From contig JAUXCH010000396.1 in assembly GCA_030618975.1 (NCBI GenBank), positions 1-5,354 on the forward strand: a DNA stretch of 5,354 nt. The letters run 5' to 3'. Below, one piece after another: positions 1 through 5,354 of the stretch. Origin of the DNA: Planctomycetia bacterium. Lineage in GTDB: Bacteria; Planctomycetota; PLA2; JAEUHO01. Position 1 is the first letter of the stretch. Each line of letters begins with the position of its first letter. Below the pieces are notes generated by a model. It ran no database searches. It was not told the origin of the DNA and saw nothing but the letters and a program-made list of their open reading frames with translations. The position numbers were made by a program, and so were the translations under genes.

Positions 1-145
1 CTGTTCGTCCCCCCGCCCGCCCCGCCCTGCGCCCGGCCGCGGAGAGGGTCTGCTTCGACTCTGCGAATCGGGCGCAGGATCATCCGCGGGGCAGTTTGTC
101 TGTCCCCGGACAGCGGCCCCCGACAGAATGGATGGCCCCGGACGC

Positions 146-149
146 AGGA
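146..149 (+). promoter_or_regulatory. Ribosome binding site favouring the ATG at 156
   Basis: AGGA lies six bases before the ATG at 156. The earlier in-frame candidates, TTG at 96 and ATG at 132, have only weak purine stretches at poor spacing. The residues that would be added from 96 are Pro/Gly-rich and resemble no domain. This favours 156, but does not prove it. Confidence 0.5.
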
Positions 150-155
150 TCGCGC

Positions 156-1850
156 ATGCCCGAGGCGCCCGACCGTACCCTCCCCCCCCTGGTCTCCGGC
201 CTGGGCCGCGGCGAACCCTACTACCGGGCGATGCTGCGCCGCACGCTGGTCCAATCGCTCCTCTTCTACATCGTCCCGCTCTCGCTCATCGTCGGCTACT
301 TCCTGATCCAGTACCGGACGCTGGCGATCGAGAGTCGCCGGGTGCATCTCCAGGCGATCGCCGAGAGTCAGGCCCTGACCCTGGACCTGTTCCTGCGCGA
401 GCGCGTGGTGGACCTGTCGAACCTCATGGACGATCTGGAGCCGCACTTCCCCCCGACGGAGGAGTACACCGCACGCTGTCTCGAGACGTTGAAGACCCAC
501 AGCGGCGCGTTCGAGGAGCTGGCGTTCTTCGATCACACCGGCACCCCGCTGGCCTACGCCGGGCCCTTCGGCGACCTCGAATCCCGGGACTACGGCGAGG
601 AAGCCTGGTTTCAGACGCTGTTGACCGGCGAGCAGTCCTACATCATCACGGACGACTACCAGGGGTTCAGGGAGCAACCTCACTTCGGCATCGCCGTGAA
701 GAGGAGGTACGCCGCGGGCACCGCGATCGCACGAGCGGTGATCTTCCCCGGCACGATCCAGGAGTACCTGATCTCGGTACAGTACAGCGGCGACACACGG
801 ACGATCGTCGTCGACGAAAACGGCCGGTGCCAGGTGTGTCCGCCCACCGAGGACGGGCTCCTCACCACGTCCCCGTTCGTCCCCCCCGTGGACGTCCCGA
901 TCGGGGTCACGAGCGTGGAGGTGGACGGCGAGGAGATCGCCTACGCCTTTGCCTGGATCAAGACCACGGGCTGGGCGCTGATCGTCCATCAGGTCGAAGG
1001 CGGCGGAGCCTACACGCCCCCGGTCGCCCTCCTGGCGCTGACGTTCCTCTTCCTGCTCCTCGGCTGCCTCGCTCTCTATCTGCGCGCCCGCGCGACCGTG
1101 AGGCACGAGCGCGAGATGGACCAGACCGAGGCCGACCTTTCCGGCCAGCTGGTCCGGGCCGCCAAGCTGGCGTCCGTGGGCGAGCTCGCGGCCGGCATCG
1201 CCCACGAGATCAACAACCCTCTCGCGATCATCGCGGAGGAGGTCGGTCTCATCCAGGATCTCAAGAATCCGGAGTTTCGGGACAGCCTGACGCCCAAGCG
1301 CCTCGATCGCCACCTCGCGAACATCCACGATGCGACGTTCCGCTGCCGCGACATCACACGGAAGCTCCTGGGATTCGTTCGTCAGGAGGAGGTCAAGCTG
1401 GAGGAGGCCGACGTCCAGGAGATCCTCGACGGCGTGGTCGACGGCATGCTCGGCTCGAGCATCAGCGTGACGAACGTCAAGGTGATCAAGGACTACAGTC
1501 TGGATTTGCCGCGCATCGTCACGGACCGGGGACAGCTCGAGCACGTGTTCCTCAACCTGGTGAAGAACGCCCTCGATGCGATGAGGGGCGAAGGCACGCT
1601 GATCCTGCACACGAGCCGTACCGAGACGGGGGTGGCGATCTCGGTCACGGACACCGGCTGCGGGATGTCGCCCGAAACGCTCGAGCGGATCTTCGTGCCG
1701 TTCTTCACGACCAAGGAGGTGGGCAAGGGCACGGGCCTGGGGCTCTCCGTGAGCCTGGGCATCGTCCACGGTCTGGGAGGCCAGATCTTCGTGAGCAGCA
1801 AGGTCGGACAGGGAAGCCGCTTCACGGTGGATCTCCCGCTCCAGATCTAG
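156..1850 (+). CDS. Membrane-bound sensor histidine kinase with extracytoplasmic double-Cache-like domain
   Basis: The protein is a two-component sensor kinase of 564 residues if it starts at the ATG at 156. Membrane segment 1 is near residues 31-51. An extracytoplasmic region of about 230 residues follows (55-280), with Cache-like features such as AFFDHTGTPLAY (123-134) and a tryptophan-containing repeat before SYIITDDYQGF. Membrane segment 2 is near 288-309, then a short charged linker without visible HAMP or PAS. The dimerisation/phosphoacceptor helix has GIAHEINNP with His350. The ATP-binding domain has the N box (LNLVKNALDAM, Asn467 and Asn471), G1 (DTGCGM, 499-504), F box (FVPFFTTK) and G2 (GKGTGLGLS, 523-531), so it looks catalytically complete. 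The boxes resemble the NtrB-like class. Cache domains usually bind small metabolites such as carboxylates or amino acids; the ligand cannot be read from sequence. It is first of four co-oriented genes and is the obvious phosphodonor for the two receivers downstream. The start is uncertain: a TTG at 96 would add 20 residues. Confidence 0.93.
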   Translation: MPEAPDRTLPPLVSGLGRGEPYYRAMLRRTLVQSLLFYIVPLSLIVGYFLIQYRTLAIESRRVHLQAIAESQALTLDLFLRERVVDLSNLMDDLEPHFPPTEEYTARCLETLKTHSGAFEELAFFDHTGTPLAYAGPFGDLESRDYGEEAWFQTLLTGEQSYIITDDYQGFREQPHFGIAVKRRYAAGTAIARAVIFPGTIQEYLISVQYSGDTRTIVVDENGRCQVCPPTEDGLLTTSPFVPPVDVPIGVTSVEVDGEEIAYAFAWIKTTGWALIVHQVEGGGAYTPPVALLALTFLFLLLGCLALYLRARATVRHEREMDQTEADLSGQLVRAAKLASVGELAAGIAHEINNPLAIIAEEVGLIQDLKNPEFRDSLTPKRLDRHLANIHDATFRCRDITRKLLGFVRQEEVKLEEADVQEILDGVVDGMLGSSISVTNVKVIKDYSLDLPRIVTDRGQLEHVFLNLVKNALDAMRGEGTLILHTSRTETGVAISVTDTGCGMSPETLERIFVPFFTTKEVGKGTGLGLSVSLGIVHGLGGQIFVSSKVGQGSRFTVDLPLQI

Positions 1851-1871
1851 ACCACTGATCGGGAGGCCCGG

Positions 1872-2429
1872 ATGGAAGGCAAGAGGCGCGTCAAGGACCT
1901 CATGGTTCCCCTGCACGAGTACGCCGTGGTGGAGGAGCACGCGACGCTCCTCGAGGCGCTCCGCGCGTTGGAGGCGGCCCAGGAGAACCTCCCCGCCGGC
2001 CGGCACCTCCACCGTGCGCTCCTGGTCCGGAGAGGGGGAGAGATCGTGGGCCGGCTCGGCCACCTGGCATTCCTGGAAGCCCTCCTGCGCCACGGCGAGG
2101 CCATGTTCCACAACCCGCTGATCGACGCGGCCGGCGTGAGCGACGAGCTGGTCCGGACGTCGATCGGGCATCTGCGGGCCCTGGCCAGTGGGTTCGGCGG
2201 ATTGTGCGAGCGCGGTCGGCACATCCGCGTCGGCGAGGTCATGCGGCCGGCCGCCCTCCGCATCGACGCCGAAGCGCCGCTTCGGGAGGCCATCGCGATG
2301 CTGACCGGCGCGAGCACGCTCGCGCTCCTCGTGACCCGCGGCCCCAACGTGATCGGCGTGCTTCGCAGTGGAGACGTGTTCGCCGAGATGTCCCGCCGCA
2401 TGCACGATTGCTCATCCGACGAGGAGTGA
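1872..2429 (+). CDS. Tandem CBS-domain protein
   Basis: This is a soluble protein of 185 residues with two CBS (cystathionine beta-synthase) motifs and no other recognisable domain. CBS1 runs from VKDLMVP (7-13) to about residue 71, ending RALLVRRGGEIVGRLGHLAF. CBS2 starts at VGEVMRP (120-126) and ends with TLALLV..GPNVIGVLRSGDVF (149-170). Paired CBS motifs commonly form a Bateman module that binds adenine nucleotides or S-adenosylmethionine and controls a partner enzyme or channel. CBS2 keeps the Asp (Asp168) of the usual G-x-x-[ST]-x-x-D ligand motif but has Arg165 at the Ser/Thr position. CBS1 has Gly and Ala where Ser/Thr and Asp are expected, so it may be structural only. The start is well supported by GGGAGG at 1861-1866, five bases before the ATG. 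It lies 21 bases after the kinase gene and 8 bases before the receiver-transporter gene, which suggests a regulatory input to the same pathway. The partner and ligand are inferred, not shown. Confidence 0.88.
   Translation: MEGKRRVKDLMVPLHEYAVVEEHATLLEALRALEAAQENLPAGRHLHRALLVRRGGEIVGRLGHLAFLEALLRHGEAMFHNPLIDAAGVSDELVRTSIGHLRALASGFGGLCERGRHIRVGEVMRPAALRIDAEAPLREAIAMLTGASTLALLVTRGPNVIGVLRSGDVFAEMSRRMHDCSSDEE
2421..2426 (+). promoter_or_regulatory. Ribosome binding site inside the end of the CBS gene
   Basis: GAGGAG covers the last codons of the CBS gene just before its TGA, and lies 11 bases before the ATG at 2438. The spacing is longer than ideal. The closeness of stop and next start suggests translational coupling of the CBS protein and the receiver-transporter. 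The reading frame is open upstream from 2204, but that part overlaps the CBS gene out of frame and reads as Arg-rich noise, so 2438 is the sensible start. Confidence 0.5.
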
Positions 2430-2437
2430 CGCGCGCG

Positions 2438-4492
2438 ATGCCGAAGATCCTGCTCGTTGACGACGAGGATCAGTTCCGCCGGCCTCTGGTCGAGCGCCTG
2501 AGGCTCCGAGGGTACGAAATCGACGACGTGAGCAGCGGGGAGGACGCCGTCAAGGCGATCCGCGCCGATCGCGAGATCGACGTCGTCGTGCTCGACCTCA
2601 AGATGCCGGGCATGGACGGCGAGCAGACCCTCGCGGAGATCAAGTCGTTTCGACCCGAGGTCCAGGCCGTCATCCTGACGGGGCACGGGAGTCTCGAGTC
2701 CGCAACGGCGCTGGGCAAGAAGGACGCGTTCGGCTACGTCACGAAGCCCGTCGAGCTGGAGCGTCTGATCCGGACGATCGAGGCGGCGCGTCAGGAGAAG
2801 ATCTACGCCAGTGCACGCTACGAGGTGCCGCACACCGAGCGGGGCTCGGTGTGGAAGTGGCTCCTCGGAAGTCACGGGTCGCGGCCGATCTTCATCCTCT
2901 TCGGCGCGGCCCTGTTCCTGGCGTTCGTGCTCCTGCCGGTGCCGTCCCGCATGATCGAGCTCGTGTCGATCCCGAAGGCGCAACCCACCGACGCGATCGT
3001 CTCGCCAGACGGCATCGGCGGCTTTGCGAGTTACCGGGAGATGGAGCCTGGACAGACGATCGCGGAGTACTACAGCCGCGAGAACAAGCTGGGGAAGAAG
3101 ACCACGGTCGGGGACCGGGTGGTCGAGCGGGACCTGACGGGAGAGGAGACGGGCCGGCGGGCCATGGTGATGCTCGCCGTCATCGTCCTGGCCGCGCTGT
3201 TCTGGGCCACGGGTGCGCTTCCGGTGGGGGTGACGGCGCTGCTCGTCGGCGTCGCCATGTGCTTCCTCGGGGTCCTGAGGCCCGACGGCGTGGCCAAGGC
3301 CTACGCGAAGGACGCCGTCATCTTCATCTTCGGCGTGCTCGCGCTGTCCAAGGCCATCGGGAAGACGGGACTCGACCGTCGGATCGGCCTGCTGCTGCTC
3401 GCTCCCGCGCGCAACCTGCCTCTCCTGCTGCTCGTGTTCCTGCCCCTGCTCTCCGTGACCTGCTCGTTCGTCTCCGAGCACGCTCTCGTGGCCTTCACGA
3501 TGCCGCTCTTCGTCATGGTGTACGCGTCCACGATGCGCGAGCTCGGTATGCGCAGGGACCGCGCGTTGATGGTGATCCTGGCGCTGTCGCTGTGCTACGC
3601 GGCCAACTCGGGCGGACCGGGATCCCCGGCCGCCGGCGGTCGCAATGCGATCATGATCGGGATCCTCCAGGACTACGGGCAGGCCCCGTCGTTCCTCGAC
3701 TGGATGACCTACGGGTTGCCCCTGGTCCCCGTGATGTCGTTTTCCGTCGGACTGTACTTCCTCCTGGTGATGAGGAAGCGGGTCAAGGTGCCGCGCCTCG
3801 ACGTCTCGGCGAAGGTCCGCGAGGCCTCGAAGATGATCGGCCCGATGAACCGGGACGAGTATGTGACCGCCGGCGTCCTGGTGGGCGTGATCGTCCTCTG
3901 GGTCGGGGCGAGCGACACCTTCGGCATGGGCGGCCCGGTGATCCTCGGCCTCGTGGTGCTCAACGTGCTTCGGATCCTGAAGTGGCGCGACATCGCGAGC
4001 ATCCACTGGGAGGTGGTCTTCCTCTACGCGGGCGCGAGCGCGCTGGGCAAGGGACTGGCCGCCACGGGAGGTGCGCTGTTCCTCGCCGACGGCTTCGTGG
4101 CGATGCTCCCGGCGTCCCTGCAGCAGGGCGAAGGCATCGCGGTCGCCGCGAGCCTCTTCTCGGGCGTGGCGACCAACTTCATGAGCGACGGAGCCACCGT
4201 CGCGGCCATCGGGCCGATCAGCGTCCCGATGGCCCAGATCGCCGGCGTCCATCCGTGGATGGTCGGGTTCGCCACGGCCTTCGCATCCTCCTTCGCCCAC
4301 ATGATGATCATCGGGACACCGTCCAACGCGCTGGCGTTCGCGATGGCCAAGGACCCGGTCACCGGAGAGCAGCTGGTCACCCTCATGGACTTCCTGAAGC
4401 ACGGTGCCGCGATCCTCGCGATCTCGTTCGTCGTCCTCTGGGGCTGGGCCATCTACGGGTACTGGAGTTGGATCGGCTTCCCACCCGTGTGA
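2438..4492 (+). CDS. Response-regulator receiver domain fused to a DASS/SLC13-type anion transporter
   Basis: One uninterrupted frame encodes 684 residues. Residues 1-118 form a complete receiver domain: acidic pocket Asp8, Asp9 and Glu10, phosphoacceptor Asp53 in VLDLKMPGMDG, Thr81 in ILTGHG, Tyr100 and Lys103 in GYVTKP. A linker (119-148) leads to membrane segment 1 (about 150-168), a hydrophilic stretch of about 70 residues (170-240), then a long polytopic region to the C terminus. That region matches the divalent anion:Na+ symporter (DASS) family: FWATGALPVGVTALL (255-269), NSGGPGSPAAGGRN (390-403), the pseudo-symmetric second half with GVATNFMSDGAT (576-587), and GTPSNALAF (626-634). DASS proteins import dicarboxylates, citrate or sulfate; the substrate here is unknown. 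The receiver should be cytoplasmic, so phosphorylation by the upstream kinase could gate or tether the carrier (inference). Both family SNT motifs are altered, to Ser346-Glu347-His348 and Ser583-Asp584-Gly585. An internal in-frame GTG at 2849 could in principle also yield a receiver-free carrier. The receiver and transporter assignments are secure; the coupled function is not. Confidence 0.92.
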   Translation: MPKILLVDDEDQFRRPLVERLRLRGYEIDDVSSGEDAVKAIRADREIDVVVLDLKMPGMDGEQTLAEIKSFRPEVQAVILTGHGSLESATALGKKDAFGYVTKPVELERLIRTIEAARQEKIYASARYEVPHTERGSVWKWLLGSHGSRPIFILFGAALFLAFVLLPVPSRMIELVSIPKAQPTDAIVSPDGIGGFASYREMEPGQTIAEYYSRENKLGKKTTVGDRVVERDLTGEETGRRAMVMLAVIVLAALFWATGALPVGVTALLVGVAMCFLGVLRPDGVAKAYAKDAVIFIFGVLALSKAIGKTGLDRRIGLLLLAPARNLPLLLLVFLPLLSVTCSFVSEHALVAFTMPLFVMVYASTMRELGMRRDRALMVILALSLCYAANSGGPGSPAAGGRNAIMIGILQDYGQAPSFLDWMTYGLPLVPVMSFSVGLYFLLVMRKRVKVPRLDVSAKVREASKMIGPMNRDEYVTAGVLVGVIVLWVGASDTFGMGGPVILGLVVLNVLRILKWRDIASIHWEVVFLYAGASALGKGLAATGGALFLADGFVAMLPASLQQGEGIAVAASLFSGVATNFMSDGATVAAIGPISVPMAQIAGVHPWMVGFATAFASSFAHMMIIGTPSNALAFAMAKDPVTGEQLVTLMDFLKHGAAILAISFVVLWGWAIYGYWSWIGFPPV

Positions 4493-4514
4493 CGAGGCTT
4501 CAAGGTATCTTGGT

Positions 4515-4528
4515 GTGCGGTCCCGCAC
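4515..4528 (+). repeat. Short inverted repeat in the gap before the last gene
   Basis: GTGCGG-TC-CCGCAC is a perfect 6-base inverted repeat with a 2-base centre. It lies in the 52-base gap between the receiver-transporter stop and the next gene, just before that gene's ribosome binding site. It could be an operator half-site pair or a small mRNA structure tuning translation, or chance in GC-rich DNA. No convincing promoter boxes were found beside it; TATCTT at 4506-4511 is the only -10-like hexamer and lacks a matching -35. Confidence 0.3.
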
Positions 4529-4533
4529 CGCCC

Positions 4534-4537
4534 GGAG
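4534..4537 (+). promoter_or_regulatory. Ribosome binding site fixing the start of the last gene
   Basis: GGAG lies seven bases before the ATG at 4545. The frame is open back to 4404, but the upstream part overlaps the transporter gene in another frame, is Ser/Arg-rich and does not resemble a protein. The receiver fold begins right after this ATG (IKILMVDDE), so 4545 is the start. Confidence 0.6.
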
Positions 4538-4544
4538 TCAAACC

Positions 4545-5033
4545 ATGTCGCGTGCAATCAAGATTCTCATGGTCGACGACGAAGTGAAGTTCCTCGAGGC
4601 CATCGCCGAGCGACTCGAGTTGCGCGGCTTCGAGGTCACCGCTGCGGCCAACGGAGAGGATGCGATCCAGATCGCGGACACCAAGAAGTTCGATCTGGCA
4701 CTCGTGGACCTGAAGATGCCCGGGCTCGACGGGCAGCAGGTCCTCGCGGCACTCAAGGACCGACACAAGTACCTGGAGGTGATCATCCTCACGGGGCACG
4801 GTTCCCTGCAGAGCGCGGTCGAATGCACGAAGCTCGGCGCGTTCGGCTACCTGCCGAAGCCCTACGAGTTCGACAAGCTCGTCGAGACCCTGAAGGAGGC
4901 CTACGAGGTCCGCCTGAGGAAGAAGTTCCAGGCGGACGCGGAGCGCATCCAGAAGATCACGGAGATCGCCACGGGCCAGAGCGCGCTCGGCATCCTCCGG
5001 GCCCTCCGGGAGATGGACGACGACGAGAAGTAG
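4545..5033 (+). CDS. Receiver-only response regulator with short helical C-terminal tail
   Basis: The protein has 162 residues. A CheY-like receiver occupies about 1-122, with acidic residues Asp11, Asp12 and Glu13, phosphoacceptor Asp55 in LVDLKMPGLDG, Thr83 in ILTGHG, and Tyr102 and Lys105 in GYLPKP. All phosphotransfer residues are present. After the receiver comes a charged, probably helical tail of about 40 residues ending in GILRALREMDDDEK. This is too short for a winged helix, Fis-type or AAA+ output domain, so DNA binding is unlikely. The receiver is about half identical by eye to the one fused to the transporter, sharing RLxLRG, DLKMPG, LTGHGSL and AFGY, which suggests duplication within the locus. 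It probably acts as a single-domain regulator or phosphate sink, or binds a partner through its tail; these roles are inferred. It sits 52 bases after the transporter gene and is probably the last gene of the operon, being followed by terminator-like hairpins. Confidence 0.92.
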   Translation: MSRAIKILMVDDEVKFLEAIAERLELRGFEVTAAANGEDAIQIADTKKFDLALVDLKMPGLDGQQVLAALKDRHKYLEVIILTGHGSLQSAVECTKLGAFGYLPKPYEFDKLVETLKEAYEVRLRKKFQADAERIQKITEIATGQSALGILRALREMDDDEK

Positions 5034-5047
5034 AAGATCTACACCCG

Positions 5048-5063
5048 ACCCGATTTTTCGGGT
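5048..5063 (+). repeat. Hairpin just after the last gene
   Basis: ACCCGA-TTTT-TCGGGT is a perfect 6-base stem with a 4-base loop starting 14 bases after the stop codon. A second perfect hairpin, GTGACC-TCC-GGTCAC (5067-5081), follows at once. Neither has a strong T-run after it (TTCG and TTCC), so these look more like mRNA 3'-end structures than efficient terminators. Confidence 0.45.
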
Positions 5064-5084
5064 TTCGTGACCTCCGGTCACTTC

Positions 5085-5116
5085 CGGGTCGAGAAGCGGC
5101 ACCCGACCCGTTTGTT
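5085..5116 (+). terminator. Candidate Rho-independent terminator of the operon
   Basis: CGGGTCG (5085-5091) pairs perfectly with CGACCCG (5104-5110) around a 12-base loop and is followed directly by TTTGTT. A GC-rich 7-base stem plus a short T-rich tail about 50-80 bases after the last stop codon is what an intrinsic terminator would look like. The loop is rather long and the T tail is interrupted, so confidence is moderate. The same arm can also pair with 5046-5052. Confidence 0.45.
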
Positions 5117-5150
5117 CACCTTTCGAGGCCTTCGTCGGGTCGGGGCCTGC

Positions 5151-5335
5151 GGGGCAGGGAAAGAAGAGCGGCGTTCGCGAATAGCGCCATTCGGGTGAGG
5201 TAAGAAAGCGCGGCTTTCGCGGAAGAACGACACGCCCAAGGCACGGGGGTCCGAGGCCCTCGGGGGCAGGTCAAGAAGCGCAGCCTTCGCGGGGTGACGA
5301 CGCCCCCAAGGCGGAGGGCTCAAGGCACAGGGTTC
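5151..5335. repeat. Imperfect direct repeats in the 3' non-coding region
   Basis: Three related blocks begin near 5151, 5193 and 5263. Each has a G-rich start (GGCAGG or GTGAGG), then an A-rich step, then a GCGCGGC-like core ending TTCGCG. The last two blocks align over about 60 bases at an offset of about 70, including GCCCAAGGC (5234-5242) and CCCCCAAGGC (5303-5312). A related element, CAAGGCAC followed by GGG, recurs at 5238 and 5321. The middle block contains a perfect hairpin, GAAAGC-GCG-GCTTTC (5204-5218). I see no credible protein on either strand here: the reading frames are short, compositionally odd and lack a ribosome binding site. The whole span 5034-5354 is therefore treated as non-coding. 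The function is unknown. Confidence 0.5.
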
Positions 5336-5354
5336 TTTCGCACCGGGCCGGCCC

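Noticed and set aside
74..88. GGAT-C-ATCC palindrome upstream of the kinase as an operator
   Set aside because: Only four bases per arm, and symmetry breaks immediately outside it, so it is not above chance.
1..95. End of an upstream gene or a CRISPR/tRNA element at the left edge
   Set aside because: The pyrimidine-rich stretch shows no coding pattern I can support, no cloverleaf and no regular repeats; it is too short to decide.
128..1858. + strand frame of 576 codons overlapping the kinase gene
   Set aside because: Arg/Pro/Gly-rich translation with no recognisable motif, lying over a kinase with all catalytic boxes.
4469..4511. Promoter in the gap before the last gene (TTGGAT with TATCTT)
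   Set aside because: The spacing between the two hexamers is 31 bases, far from the usual 16-18, and the gene is already likely covered by the upstream operon.
1847..4528. Long - strand reading frame of 893 codons opposite the CBS and transporter genes
   Set aside because: Its translation is dominated by Arg, Asp, Glu, His and Gly with no domain or hydrophobic core pattern. It is the antisense shadow expected in GC-rich DNA opposite genes with clear homology.
2851..4587. + strand frame of 578 codons overlapping the transporter gene
   Set aside because: Arg/Gly-rich out-of-frame shadow; the overlapping frame carries the conserved membrane-transporter motifs.
5078..5323. Possible 81-codon - strand gene across the terminal repeats
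   Set aside because: It spans the hairpins and repeats, has no ribosome binding site and low-complexity composition. Its internal similarity is explained by the DNA repeats.

Overview
This is a GC-rich stretch (roughly two thirds G+C by eye) from a bacterium, with four genes packed head to tail on the + strand and a short repeat-rich non-coding end. The genes have GC-rich third positions and Shine-Dalgarno motifs. The proteins (a double-Cache histidine kinase of the NtrB-like class, stand-alone receivers, a DASS/SLC13 carrier) suit a Gram-negative environmental bacterium, such as a deltaproteobacterial lineage or an uncultured high-GC phylum. No marker gene is present, so the taxon stays open.

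Layout: 1-155 is a leader with no convincing gene. 156-1850 encodes a membrane-bound sensor histidine kinase. 1872-2429 encodes a small protein with two CBS domains. 2438-4492 encodes a single polypeptide with an N-terminal phospho-receiver domain joined to a complete DASS/SLC13-type (divalent anion:Na+ symporter family) carrier. 4545-5033 encodes a second receiver-only response regulator with a short helical tail. The gaps are 21, 8 and 52 bases, so the genes are probably one transcription unit. From 5034 to 5354 there is no credible gene. That stretch holds hairpins (one terminator-like), mutually exclusive CCCGACCCG/CGGGTCGGG pairings and imperfect direct repeats.

Inferred working model: the kinase senses a small extracytoplasmic ligand through its Cache domain and phosphorylates the receiver fused to the transporter and/or the free receiver. 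The CBS protein could add an energy-state or nucleotide input. No DNA-binding output domain is encoded in the window, so the direct output may be transport activity rather than transcription. The carrier is itself unusual. Both positions where the DASS family carries its Ser-Asn-Thr ion/substrate motif read differently (Ser-Glu-His and Ser-Asp-Gly), and about 70 hydrophilic residues lie between its first two membrane segments. The fusion and these changes are the strongest candidates for something undescribed.
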